From positions 868,001 to 932,000 of the forward strand of contig JAVTLE010000016.1 of the NCBI GenBank assembly GCA_033439295.1: a stretch of 64,000 nt of DNA, in the 5' to 3' direction. The stretch is from Deuterostichococcus epilithicus (taxonomy: Eukaryota > Chlorophyta > Trebouxiophyceae > Prasiolales > Stichococcaceae). How positions within the stretch are numbered: the stretch's first letter is position 1; each line of letters starts with the position of its first letter. The position numbers and the translations under genes were made by a program. Of this stretch, positions 25,201 through 36,019 are shown piece by piece. The notes beneath the pieces were generated by a model. That model was not told the DNA's origin, did not search any database, and was given only the letters and a program-made list of their open reading frames with translations.

Positions 25201-28200
25201 GGTGGCGCCGCACCAGGTCGGCAGTGAGCTTCGTGATCAATGCCATGCAGTGAGCGACTTTGGGTGCGCAACGCGCGGCAAGGGCGTTCAGAGCCGCTCG
25301 TCAGGGACGCCGGCCTTCCTTGCGCCAGAGATGATGGTCCCCAACGCCCGGTATAGGTGTGTGAGCGCGGCGGCATCCTGCGCACATCATTACATAAACC
25401 TTGCTGGACTCGACCGCGCTGAGCAGTTGTCTTGTCAGGCTCGAGGCCGGGACTGAAGTGCCGCTTGCCGCAGCGACACCCCGGTTCGCAAGAGCCGAGA
25501 ACGTGCATATGCCCAGCGCTTGTCGTTCCACGACAACCTGCAGCGCCAGCAGACCAGCCCGCGTTGCGGTAACAGAGTCCCTTCCCCGCCACCAATCTGG
25601 CAGCGCTTCTGCATCGTGTCGCAGGGGCCGCCCCACAGACGTCTACGCCCTCGGCGCGTGCCTGTACACCTTCGTGTATGGCAGGATCCCGGTGAGTGCG
25701 CGTGTCAGGCGCCCGCACGACAGAAGCATCCAACGAAAGCCCAAAAGCCTGACAGAGGAGCTTCATGTCAGGAGCCTTCCTTGATCCACGCACCAAGTTC
25801 GGTCATGCTAGTTAGGAGGGCCGTGACCAGAAGCAGAGCGAGGCTGCTGCGGACTGCTGCCCTCCAGGTTCCAGCCTCGAATCTAGCCGTTTTCAGCAGC
25901 CGAGGGAACCTGGGTCGACGCCGCATCCAGACCAACTTTGCCAACCGTGCCTCCTGCCAGTGCAGTTCAATGCGGAGTCCATCTCGGAGCCCTTCCGCGT
26001 GGTGCGCAGCCAGCCGCTGGAGTTTCCGGCGGATGCGCACACCTCGCCGCAGCTGCGCGACCTGCTCACCCGCATGCTCGACAAGGTGCGGGTGCGGGAC
26101 GGAGCATTAGCGTTTTAGGGTTTCAATGCCTGCGGCTACGCTGCAATGCAGTCAGCCGCGCTGCATCAGGTTGGAGTAAAGTTCCCACTCCTGCCTTCTC
26201 GGTCGTCACAAGGCGAGGTCTGCGGCCCTGCATTCCCAGCCGCCCACGTCTCGCAATGCACCTGCCGGAGGCTGACTCTGTTGCCGGGCGCGCGGTTCAT
26301 GAAACGCTTGGGCTTGGCCAAGCTGTTGCTGTCAGTCATTGTTGTATAACCCCATAACCTTGCGCCCCTGCCACAGGACCCCAAGACCCGAATGCCACTC
26401 AAGGCCGTCATGGCGCATCCCTGGGTCACCTGCGGCGGCGCAGCGCCGCTGCGATCTGTGCGCGATATGCTCGAGGAGGCCGCGCCGAGCGGCCCGACAG
26501 TGCTGGGACCTGAGGGCGGCAACAGGAGCAGCGTCGTCGGCAATGGCTCCAGCGGTGGCAACGGCTCTGGCGGCAGCCGGCTGCCGGACCTCATGCAGAC
26601 CATGAACGTGTGCGACGTGCTGCCGCAGGTGACGAGCGGTCGTATCCAGAGTGGGAACGGAAGGCTCAATCAAGATCTCCTTCATCCTAGCTGTTGCGAG
26701 TGGTCAAGCCATCTGCCGTCGCCACAGTGATAGAGGCTGCTGCCATCGCCGACGGCAGGCCGCGCAGGACCCACCGCACGGCCCGCCAGCGCTTCGTTCA
26801 CCTGTCGAAGCACACGACGCGGCCTGAAACCTCTTACCACCCCTGCCCGCCACAGGACTTCCTGCCGCTGCTGCTGCCGGCGGAGGTGCGGGTGCGCGCC
26901 TTCCAGCCCGGCGAGTACCTCATGTTCCAGGACGACCCGGGTGCGCCTTCTGGTTTTTGGCTTCCTTATTGGAAGGCAGAAGGAAGGAAGATTCTGGGAA
27001 GACAGACATGCAAGGAGCCTCCGGACAGCCGCCTGCTGCGTCTCGCATGCCTGTTCACCAATGGGCTGCCGCATCACTCGGACCAGTTCTGCATGCCCGG
27101 GTGCGGTCGCACGTGGGTGCAGGCCCTGCGGTGCTCGCCTAGGGCTGCCGGCGCATCCGGTTCCGTATGCCCGGGTGCGGTCGCACGTGGGTGCAGGCCC
27201 TGCGGTGCTCGCCTAGGGCTGCCGGCGCATCCGGTTCCGTATGCCCGGGTGCGGTCGCACGTGGGTGCAGGCCCTGCGGTGCTTGCCTAGGGCTGCCGGC
27301 GCATCCGCGACAGGGCATTTCCGGGCCTGCTCGGTGCAAGTATGGGGCAGCAGCCTCTGGTGCACAGCGGGAGGTCAGTGAGCCAGATTCACTGTCGCGC
27401 CTCACTGGTGGCTGTGGCTTAAGGGTTCGTACCTTGTGCCATGCAGCGGACTGCGCCATGTTCATTCTGGAGGGTCATGCGGAGGTGCTGCTGTGGGTGC
27501 CGCGCCCCCACGACGAGGTCGATGACGCCGACGGCAGCCCCATCGACTCCAACGCCCGCTCGCAGGTCTCGTCTTCTGCTCTCTGAAAGTCACGAGTTTA
27601 CAGAAGCACAAGTCAACTGGCAGAGTAACTCGGAGCATTCGTTGCTATGTTAATTTTGTCATGCCATGATGTGCGTTGGTCTGCAGCGCCCTGGCAACCG
27701 CGAGGTGATGAATGTGCCTAACATGCATGATCGAGACTTGCTGCTCGCGCAGCAATCAGCCCCCGACCCAGACGGCCGCCAAACGCGGTCCGCCGACTGG
27801 CAGTGCGGCCCCACCAATCGCCAGCGTCCCACCTGGCCTTGCGCATGTGAGGCGTCCCAGCTTCTCTTATATTGCTCGTTTGACTGCCAGCCTGCTGCAT
27901 CAGTTTCGATCAACCCAATGGCGTTTGCGAAGCTGGCCGCCGGCTGGCCTACGGCCTGCAGGCAAGCCTGCGGCCCAATTACGCGTTGGCTGCCACGACA
28001 GCCAGGAAGGGTACAGCTTCCCATTTCCTGCATCTCGATCTTGCCAATCAAGTTTATAGTGGTTTATGCTCGTGTGCTGCAGGAGGTAGTGAAGGCGCGC
28101 GAGTACACCGGCAGCCTGCTGCGCGGGCCGCGAGAGTTCCTCGTGGCCGTGCGTGGCCCGGGGCAGACCGTCGGCGAGATGGCGCTGCTGGCGGCGACGG

Positions 28201-29122
28201 GGGCAGGCGGCTTCGGCGACGCCAACAGGCAGCCGGAGTGTGGCGGCCAGGTGGCAGCAGGCGGCGGCAGGGGGAGCGGTCACGGCGCCTGGGGCGGCAG
28301 CAGGAGCAAAAGCGGCGGGAAGGGCGGCGCCGCCGCCGCCGCCGAGGGTCCGCCGCTAGGCCGGCGGTGCGCCTCGGTGAGGGCCGCGGGTCCTGTCTCC
28401 GTGGCGGTGATACCGAAGGCCCACTTCCAGCGCGTCTGCACCGCCCACCCTGAGGTATGGCGTGTTGTCTGCATCCTGTTGTGACTGGCATGTTGCAAGC
28501 AGCGGGGTGCTGCCGGGCTCCCTCAAGACGACGTTGTGTTCGATCTGCATGCTGTGCAGGTCCGATGTATATGTCTTTCCATGAATCAGGCATCGCTGCC
28601 TTTGCTCACACTCCTGACCCGCCCACAGAGGACAGGCTTCGAGACGAGATTCTGGATCTCTGGATTTATTGTCCTAGGTGCAGGAAGGGCATGGGTGCGG
28701 CGGCAGCAGGTGCAGAAGGCAGCATGGGAGTTTCCATGTGTGAGCCTCGACTATCGGAGGTTTTCAGTTCCTGGTGCCGCAGGTGCGGCAGCAGGTGCAG
28801 GAGGCGGCATGACGCGGCGCCCCGCGATGGCAGCAGTGCAGGGCTGGCGGGGCCAATTCCGATGTCAAGCTGCGATCCGAACTCCCTGAAGCAATACTCA
28901 CGAGATCCTGACAGGCTCCTCACAAAGTACCTCGCGATACTGCAGGTGCGGCAGCAGGTGCAGGAGGCGGCGTGGGCGCGGCGCTCTGAGAGCACGGTGC
29001 TGGAGGCGCTGGTGCGTCTGGCGGCGCTGCACGAGCCGCTGCGGGCGGCGCTGAGCAACCAGGCAGCGGCCGCGCGGCGGCAGCACCGCAGTTCCCTGGA
29101 CGCGCCCCGCTGGCAAATATGA
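22287..29122 (+). CDS. SnAK/GRIK-like Ser/Thr kinase fused to a C-terminal cyclic-nucleotide-binding domain
   Basis: Fifteen exons with closing phases give 770 aa: 22287-22731, 23013-23094, 23243-23285, 23436-23519, 23788-23922, 24442-24579, 24981-25068, 25251-25356, 25625-25691, 25966-26085, 26377-26628, 26856-26940, 27447-27565, 28083-28454, 28946-29122. It starts MGCTASRPESK, a myristoylation plus palmitoylation type N terminus, then a Ser-rich linker. Kinase motifs: GEGSSGRVYL, LYAVK, REISVMRTL, VVHGDIKPDN (HGD instead of HRD, as in plant SnRK1-activating kinases), DFGCA, SSGTPAFLAPE (activation-loop Thr), DVYALGACLY. A CNB domain follows: FQPGEYLMFQDDP, MFILEGHAEV, GEMALLAAT, then RCASVRA. 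About 55 Gly/Ser/Ala-rich residues separate GEMAL from RCASV, where normal cassettes have about six. Likely a membrane-tethered upstream kinase of the SnRK1/AMPK type. cNMP control is inference. Confidence 0.9.
24067..24372 (+). repeat. Three decayed upstream copies of kinase exon 6
   Basis: Working exon 6 starts at 24442 (VVEDEGQILLVLEHMEGG). Copies with their own CAG acceptor start at 24073 (VVADQGQVLLALQYMDG then stop), 24183 (VVEDEGQILLVLECMAG then stop) and 24310 (VVENEGRILLVLEHMEGG then stop). Spacing is 110, 127 and 132 bp. Two copies also share the preceding intron tail (ACATCGAAAACCCTGCCGCAG). None keeps the rest of the exon or a matching donor. Confidence 0.9.
27093..27314 (+). repeat. 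74-bp minisatellite, three units, in a kinase intron
   Basis: Units begin ATGCCCGGGTGCGGTCGCAC at 27093, 27167 and 27241. They are nearly identical except for one C/T change and the end of the third unit. The array is within the intron between 26940 and 27447, so it does not alter the protein. Its near-identity indicates recent expansion. Confidence 0.9.
28695..28812 (+). repeat. Two partial copies of the kinase last exon start
   Basis: The working last exon begins at 28946 (GTGCGGCAGCAGGTGCAGGA). Near-copies lie at 28695 (GTGCGGCGGCAGCAGGTGCAG) and 28783 (preceded by CCGCAG, reading VRQQVQEAA then TGA stop). The second has an acceptor and would truncate the protein if used. Confidence 0.8.
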
Positions 29123-29665
29123 CGCGGGTGGGCTGGCTGCAGCAAGATCCCGTGCACCCCGCGAGCTTCCAGGCTGTCGTCGATCATGGGCGTTCATGCC
29201 GCAAACAGCTCAGAAGCACCACAGCTGACGCAGCACTCGCAGCTGCTGGTGTCGCCGAGATCATACGACACAGGGAGGCCAGGCTGACCAAGAGTTGACG
29301 CTGGTGAGATGCGGCGGTCCTACCTGGCATGACCATGGACTCAGAACACGAGCTGTTGCTGCTCGCTGCATGCAGCGCAGTGTATCTGGCCTGAACAATG
29401 ACCCACGTAGGACTTCTTTGCCAGCGGTTCATACGGTGGCCGACGAGTGACATCTTGGGTGATGCCACATCAGTCGATGTGTTTGAAGGGGCCCGGTCTT
29501 AATTTTGATCTAGCGCAGCTTCCCGGCGAGTTTGTACCCACTCTCCAATGAAATATCTGGCCAGTGCTACGAGTTCGCTGCACCTGTCTATGCTTGCATG
29601 TTTGCCAACCGTATCCTAGCTGCCCGAGGCACGTCTGCTGCATCGGAAGCTGGCAGTGCACGCCC
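29123..29665. other. Intergenic, tail-to-tail
   Basis: 543 bases between the kinase stop (+) and the RBMX2 stop (-). It should hold two 3' UTRs. No further coding sequence is recognised. Confidence 0.6.
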
Positions 29666-31561
29666 CTACCGCCTTTGGCATTCGTCCCTGCCGCCCGGCG
29701 ACCTGCTGCGCTTGCGGCTGCCGCCCCGGCCCCTGTCCTCCCTGCCGTCCCTCGTGTCACGATCCTCCCGCCGCCGAGGCGGCGAGCGCTGCCGCTCCCT
29801 GCCGCCGCCAGTTGCGCCCCTGACATTGCCGCCACCTGCCTCCCTGCCGCCGTCGCGCCCGTGCCGGTCGTCGGGTTGTGGCTGCCGCCGGCGATCCTCC
29901 ACGCCTCTGCTCGACGGCCGCCGCTCTGGGCCTAGCGGCCGCGCATCCGGCTGCCGCTCCTCTGACGGCGCCGCTGGAGCCCGCCGATCCGCATCCGGGC
30001 TGGCTGCAGCCTCCACTCTTCGGCCCTTATCCTGCACAGACCGACAGCGCCATCATGCATCACATGGACTTTGGCCGGATGGCCTCGCAAGGTTCTGCTT
30101 GCACAGATAGCTCCAAGAACGAGCCAGTGAGGCTGCTGGGACATTGCCGGTGCAGGCACTGCTTGCTGGCAAATTCCCCTTCTCCGTCGTCTCAGCTGAA
30201 CACATGATAAAACCCACCTGGCCGTGCTTCTTCTCCTTCTTCTCCTTTTTGGCTTTTTTCTCGTGTTTCTCGTGTTTCTCCTTCTTCTCCTTCTTGGCCT
30301 TCTTGTCGCCGACCGCGCCCTCATCTGCAGCGCCTGGCCGCAGCGGCGGCGCCGTAACATCATCGTCCCGTAGCATGTTGAACAGCGAGTTGGAGCCCAT
30401 CCAGGCGTCTTGCCCCGCCGGCGCTGCAGCGAAGCCGTGCTGTGGTGTCAGCCTCCAGTTTCGGATGCAGCCCTGTGCTTTGGTGCACATCGTTTGACCG
30501 CCTCGTGTAATAGAAACCCTGAGCCCCACAGGATCAAAGGTCCGTGCGGACACTGCCACGCCTGCTATCATTACTGCCGGAAACGCGCTTGATGACAACC
30601 TTCGGACCGTCGCTGTTTGCAAGTCAAGTAGGGTTTGCCTGGATGCGCAGCGCCTGCACCGTTGCCCCGGGCGGTCTGCGCCGCCGGGGCCGCCGGCCCG
30701 CCCGCCGGCGCCGCGTCCCGCTCGGCCTCGTCCTCGTCCGGCTCTGTGTCCGGCGACGGCTCCCGTCCCTCCACCTGCAGCGCACTCAGCAAAGCATCAG
30801 CCGGTTTGCCGACGCAGCAGCGCCCGCATCGCCCAAGGAAAGCTGCGCTGCCCCTTCTGTGCATCGCCCAGACGTCTTTGTTGTTGGTCGAGGTGGAGGA
30901 GACTCGCGTTATGGCTGTTGAAAGGCAGCACGGGCCGCCAGAGAGATGTGCAGTGCGCTTCAAGCGACGGCTGCCACTCGCCTCCGCCTTCTTGCGCTTG
31001 TAGTTGTCGACGTGCTCGACTCGTATGGTGCGCCCTGTGACGCGCGCGCCACTCAAGTTGTCCACAGCCAGCGTAGTGGAGCGCTGGTCCTCATATGCGA
31101 GGAAGGCGAAACCCTTCGGCTTGCCTGCAGCCGCACAGGCAAAGCCGCTGCTCAGTTTTCAAGCCGTGGGGCTTCCCGTCGATGCCAGAACAGACAGCTG
31201 CCCCACATGCAGGCCACTGCCGGAAGCGCACGGGCATTGCTGCAGCAGTGTGCAGCGGCAGCAGAGAGGCACATGTCCAGGCACTCCGCAATGCTGCCCG
31301 CCACGTGCGAGCACGGAATTGACACAGAAGCGAAAATTTGCCTGTGTCCTTGTCTTTCACGAGGTTGATGTCCACCAGCTCGCCATACTGCGCGAAGATG
31401 GCGAGGACATCGCCCTCTGTCAGGTCATACGGCAGGCCGCCCGCAAACACGTAGGCTGAGTGCTTGAAGCGGGCGTGCCAGGAGGCGGACTCCGAGAAGC
31501 CCTGCGATATCTCGTACTTGCTGGCCTTTTGCGCATTCTTGATTTGCGTCAGCGGGTTCAT
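29666..31561 (-). CDS. RBMX2: RBMX2/IST3-type RNA-binding protein of the spliceosomal RES complex
   Basis: Five exons with closing phases, 349 aa: 31342-31561, 30982-31124, 30660-30774, 30218-30423, 29666-30031. It starts MNPLTQIKNAQKASKYEI and then has SWHARFKHSAYVFAGGLPYDL (RNP2 = YVFAGGL), FAQYGELVDINLV and KGFAFLAYEDQRSTTLAVDN (RNP1), ending the RRM with RTIRVEHVDNYKRKK. This is very close to human RBMX2 and yeast Ist3/Snu17, which bind pre-mRNA and U2 SF3b to help splicing and retention. The C-terminal half is low complexity: an acidic run, a long KKEKKEKHEK stretch and an Arg-rich RRREDRDTRDGRED tail. The first intron uses a GC donor (ACAG|GCAAAT); only that gives the conserved DTG-KPKGFAF junction. 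The second (GAG|GCGAGT) may be GC as well. Confidence 0.95.
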
Positions 31562-32220
31562 GGCGGAGGGGTGCCGCTGTACTGCTGTGTGCGCGCTGCA
31601 GCAGTTGCTGGACTACGGCCAGCAGTCCAGCTCCACTCAGCAGCAACGGAAACTACTGCCTTGCGTCGCTGCTGACGGCTGTCAGATTGGGTTTGGGGGC
31701 AGAGGCAGGGGTGGGTGGGAGATGCCAAGTCTAGCCGGTGGCAGGCTCCACGCAGACCAAGATGAGACTCGGGAAAGGGACTTTGGTGACTCTCACAATT
31801 GTCTTTCAACATGAAAAAGTTGAAAGTTTGACGCCGTCCGCACCTCAAGGGATGAAAAGTGCAGCCGCTGTGTCTGAAGAGGGTGCCGCTGCAGGGCGGA
31901 CCCCTTTCCTAAGCAAGTCCGTGCCCTTTCGACCGGTGCCGATCGTTCACTTCCAACAGGGGAACTGTGAGAAGGGCAACTCTGGCCATGGCTCCTTCCA
32001 GCGGATTGCATTACAGGTTCGCATCACAGCAGTAGTTCAGATTCGTTTCGCCAAAGCACACAAACAAGATCACGGCCAGCCAAAACTAAAAGTTTCGAAG
32101 TTCCCAATTGCGCAGCATTTCACAAGGCTACCTAGGTTACGAGCGGGTTCCTTTCATCATCACTCATCCTGCCTGAGACTTCAGAGGTCGCTGTTGGGGT
32201 CACGGTAGGAGGAGCAGGCT
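31562..32220. other. Intergenic, RBMX2 upstream region
   Basis: 659 bases between the RBMX2 start and the stop of the next minus-strand gene. It should hold the RBMX2 promoter. Nothing else is recognised. Confidence 0.5.
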
Positions 32221-34138
32221 CTACAGGTCGTCGATGTCTCGGAGCGACTCCAACCGGCCGGCGCGCCGGGGTGTGTATGCATTTGCCGGCTTCGGGGGAC
32301 CGTGGTACAGCGGGTTGGCCGTTGGGAGGGACGAGCCCTTGGGCGTGGTCGGCCTGGCCACGAAGCCGCCGTAGCGGTCCTGCGAGGCAGAAGGGCTGCG
32401 GACGATCCCCGGGCTGGGGGCGTTGCCGGTGGCACCAGGGCTGCTGAAGCCTGCAAGCCCACACAGACACACTTGCTCAAAGTTACTCCTTCGTGCACGA
32501 TGGCACTGAGGGCCAGAATGTGTGTCTACTCAGGGCCAGAAGGTGCTGAGGGCGGCATCGCATGGCAAGTAGCATATTATGCGCCACGCTAGACTGCAAT
32601 GCCCAAAACCCTCACCGATCTGGCTGAACGGGGTCGCGGGGTTGCGCATCAGCCCGCTGGTGCCGTCCGTGCTGGGCGTCGAGGAGACGACGGGGGGCGG
32701 CGCCTTTTTGAATCTGCCCAGCAACCCGCTGGCGCTCGCGGACAGCCCGCTGAATGCGCCGGCGACCTTGGCGCCAGCAGACCTGGCAAAATGTCGATGC
32801 ATTCACCATTCAGCGAAATTGACAATTGAGCTGTCGCAGCTGGAGAGAATGCAGGTTGGCTGTCTGTCATCTGCAAGCCAACAGCACATGATAGAGGGCA
32901 ATTGTAAGCTCCCTTCTACCCTAAATGCACTCACTTGTTGTTGCTGAAGTATGATGCGGCCTCAAACTCCTGTGCCCGGATGGCACGACGGGCGGCGCAC
33001 TTCCTCCAGATGAAGAACCCAGCAATGGCCGCAATGAGCAGGATCAACTGTGCGCCAGCATTGTGAAGTCAATAACACGCATCACCACAGTGAATACTAT
33101 GCAGCCACACAAAGTGTGTGCTCCAAGACGCAATACCGCTGGTACGCAGGTATGCAGCTCATGGAGTGATGCGACGTACCACGATGACTATGATGGCCAC
33201 CGCCCAGCTCGGGAACGACGACTTCTTGCCAGAACCGCTGCTGCTGCCGCTGTCGGTGCTGCCGCTGCTGCTGCCGCCGCTTGGGCTGCTGCCGCTGTTC
33301 GAGGGGCTGCTGCCGCTGCTGCCGCCTGTGCTGCTGGCCGTGACGACCTTGGTGTAATCTGCCTGGCCGCCGTTCTGATTGAACACCTGCGCAATCTGGT
33401 TGTTGCCCAGAGCAGAGTCCACGGCCGACGCCACATCCGGGGCCGACTGCTGCGTCGTCTGGATGGCAGCGGTCAGGCGCACCCCCGGTTGCACCAGGTT
33501 GCTGTCCTGCAGCAGGCGCCGCCCGCTCTGCGTGCGACACACGCGTGTGTTGCCTCCATTCGCGACAGCAAAGCGACAGAGCAATGTTCGTCCATGTTGC
33601 TCAACCTCCGGCCCAGACACAGGGTATGCGTTGTTCCTCACGTTTTGCTGGTCGGTGTACTTCTTGACGACGGAGATCTGCACATTGTCAGCCGTGACGC
33701 CGTGGCCTGCATTGACAGCCATAGATTGTCAGGATGTTGCCGCACAAGCCTTGTGGGGCTACCAGCACATTGCCTGCACTGACGATGGCAGTCGTCTCTG
33801 GGCACGAGACAGGACTCTTGCCTGCGGACTGTGCCACTGCCATCTGGATCGCCTTGGTCTTTGTGTCATCAAAAGGCTCCACAGAGTTGCCGTACAGATC
33901 AAAGGTCACGGACACCGTTGTGCTTGCGTCGCTTTGCCCTGCATGGTCGCAGGGGGCGAGTTCGATCGGAGCTGAAAGCGAGTGGTATACCTCCACAGAG
34001 CCGCGGCTGTATAGAGTTTGCAAAGGAAACAGGTGGGGAGGTTGTCACTGCAAACCGACGCTCACCCCATGACGTCTGTGTCGCCGTCAGGAGCAGTGCC
34101 AGCGCTAGGAGGGCACCGGCGCGCATGCCGCTATGCAT
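32221..34138 (-). CDS. Secreted/type I single-pass membrane protein, function unknown
   Basis: Seven exons with closing phases, 384 aa: 34066-34138, 33780-33938, 33642-33706, 33180-33527, 32936-33048, 32616-32782, 32221-32450. MRAGALLALALLLTATQTSWG is a clear signal peptide in substance. The ectodomain has VSVTFDLYGNSVEPFDD, VTADNVQISVVKKY and SGRRLLQDSNLVQPGVRLTA, a pattern (variable-position ISVV, RRLL, beta-strand) that recurs in algal extracellular proteins. A Ser/Gly stalk (GGSSSGSTDSGSSSGSGKK) leads to the helix WAVAIIVIVLILLIAAIAGF and a basic stop-transfer (WRKCAARR). The cytoplasmic tail is Pro/Ser-rich and ends RLESLRDIDDL. The donor at 33780 is ambiguous: a GT site gives S-H-G-V, a nearby GC site gives S-A-G-H-G-V. 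No named family is recognised. Confidence 0.8.
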
Positions 34139-34560
34139 GATGACTCAGCAGTCACCTGCAGTCTCAAGGGTGCAGCCTCATCAACTAACGTGCATGCTAC
34201 AGTACCGAGTTCAGACTGCTCTTCTAACTCTCCAAGCTGTGAAACGAGAGCCCCACAGCTAAAAACCTGAAAGGCAAATACAGCAGGCCCGTCGGGCTCT
34301 GAGAGATGCTTCAAGCCCAGGGCTGACACACGAATGCCTTGAAAAGTATGCACTTGCAAGCCGCAGGCAATGCGCACGCAGTCGGAGCTGAGCATTGTAA
34401 CATTGCGCCTCAGATAGTGTGAGACTGAGGGGGTTCGCATGCATGCGCCCGCTACTACTCTGAACACCACGGAGCGACGGCATCAGAGTGTACCTACAGC
34501 GTCCAAGCAGTGACCAACCAGCGATCACAGCAAAGAGCCTCGCTTTACATGTGTACGCCT

Positions 34561-34624
34561 CCGGTCGGTCGGGTAGTTCCCGAAGGGGTTGGCAAAAGCC
34601 TTCGGGTGCTGAACAACAGACCGG
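34561..34624. other. Two-tier inverted repeat (possible structured RNA)
   Basis: An outer stem CCGGTC (34561-34566) pairs with GACCGG (34619-34624). An inner stem CCCGAAGG (34579-34586) pairs with CCTTCGGG (34599-34606). The two internal strands and the apical loop are each 12 bases. No tRNA-like boxes are present. Function unknown. Confidence 0.5.
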
Positions 34625-35003
34625 TAACTTAGCTCACCTTGTGATGCTTCAAGTGCAGCCACAAGACGCACGATGCGCTCAACCACAGAGCGTCTCCTCT
34701 AACCGCTCTTCACTTCGATGACAGAGATCCTCGCAAGTCGCCGCCCTTCAGGCGCCCCAGGCCAGCAGTGCAGCGGGTCTACTGCGTCTGATGTAATGCA
34801 CGCTGCAGCACGGTGTTTGCACTTGCAACGCGCGCCTGCACCTGGTGAGGAGTGCGGGCCACTGAAATTGCGACTCACAGTGAAGACATGGACTGTGGGA
34901 ACCTAAGCCCTAGGGCAAGGGTTCGGGGGCGCTTCCACCCCCTGAGCTCCCACAGCTCTGCATGATGCAATGTAGACAATTTCCAGACAAATGTGAATGG
35001 CTG

Positions 35004-35078
35004 TGCTCCCCTGCACAGGCGGGAACATCCACCTGAACCTGGAATGGATCCGCCCTGCGCTGCAGGAGCGCAAACACT
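35004..35078. repeat. Left block of dispersed repeat, copy A
   Basis: Begins TGCTCCCCTGCACAGGCGGG and matches 37735-37793 closely (one or two changes per ten bases). In copy A it is separated from the right block by about 940 bases. Confidence 0.8.
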
Positions 35079-35666
35079 AAAGTAACAATGGGCGTTCGCC
35101 GGGGGCGAGACGCGAGTTTGATCGAAAGGGGCCAGTCGAAAGGGGAGTAGCCAGGTCGCTAATAGGGCCGGCCGAGGAGTGGCAACACCCTGTAGCGAAA
35201 AAGGCTGCAGCAAATGACACATCGCAGCATGCAGCAGCTGGCATGGCATGCTCGTGCTATCACGGTCGCAGGATTCACACAGATAGCAAATCAGCACGCT
35301 CCAGAACACTCACGGGTCGGGGTGTGGCGAAAATCATGAAATGTGCATGAGAGTCGGCGCAACGTGAAGTTTCCACGCCGAAAGCACTCGCACATCACTG
35401 CAGAAGCATTTGTGACGTCTGCTGAATCAAGCAGGCGCGATTTCCAGCTCGGCTGCCAGGCATCCCCGGCCAGGCACAGCCGGCAGGATGGCTGGGGATT
35501 CAAAAGTGTTAATTTTTCCCCCGTCGTTGATGCCTCCGAAGCGCCCCTTATGCAACCTGCTGCAGCGCGGAACGGCTGCCACCTGCAGCAGCCGTGCAAC
35601 CTGCCAGCGGACTGCTCTGCAGCGCGCAGGCTTCCGAATTACAGTCTGCGTCTGGCAATCGTGAAT

Positions 35667-35721
35667 ACCACCCTCGTTATTAGGGTGGTTTCATAGGACG
35701 GGTGTGCTTCCCCGTTCTATG
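35667..35721. other. Two adjacent hairpins
   Basis: First: ACCACCCT / AGGGTGGT with a 7-base loop (35667-35689). Second: CATAGGACGGG / CCCGTTCTATG with an 8-base loop and one G-T pair (35692-35721). They are separated by two bases. Could be a structured RNA, a mobile-element end or a transcription/processing signal. Confidence 0.5.
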
Positions 35722-36019
35722 GAAAATCGTACTAAGGGCGCGGAAACGATTCTTACATCAACTCGCCAAATCTTACAACGCCGGCTGCCGGGGCGCCGTT
35801 CGCACGGCCAGCCGCAGCGTGAGGCGCCTGCCTCACGCAAGGTCTGCAGACTGGCCCAAGGAGCAGCTGACGGACCAGGGAAGACCTGAAGACGCAGGTG
35901 AACACCGGCAGAAGGCGGAGGAGGTTTCCCGTCGACGACTCTTAGGGTTTACTACGGCCATGCGGAAAACTTGAGTGCATAAGTTTGAATCACCGAAGGT
36001 GATCAAACTACAATCTGTA

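Noticed and set aside
27093-27314. CRISPR array
   Set aside because: Units are directly adjacent without spacers; it is a minisatellite in a eukaryotic intron.
33775-33785. Additional GC-AG intron in the ectodomain gene
   Set aside because: A GT donor (GTCA|GTGCAG) in the same phase works equally well, so a GC donor cannot be claimed.
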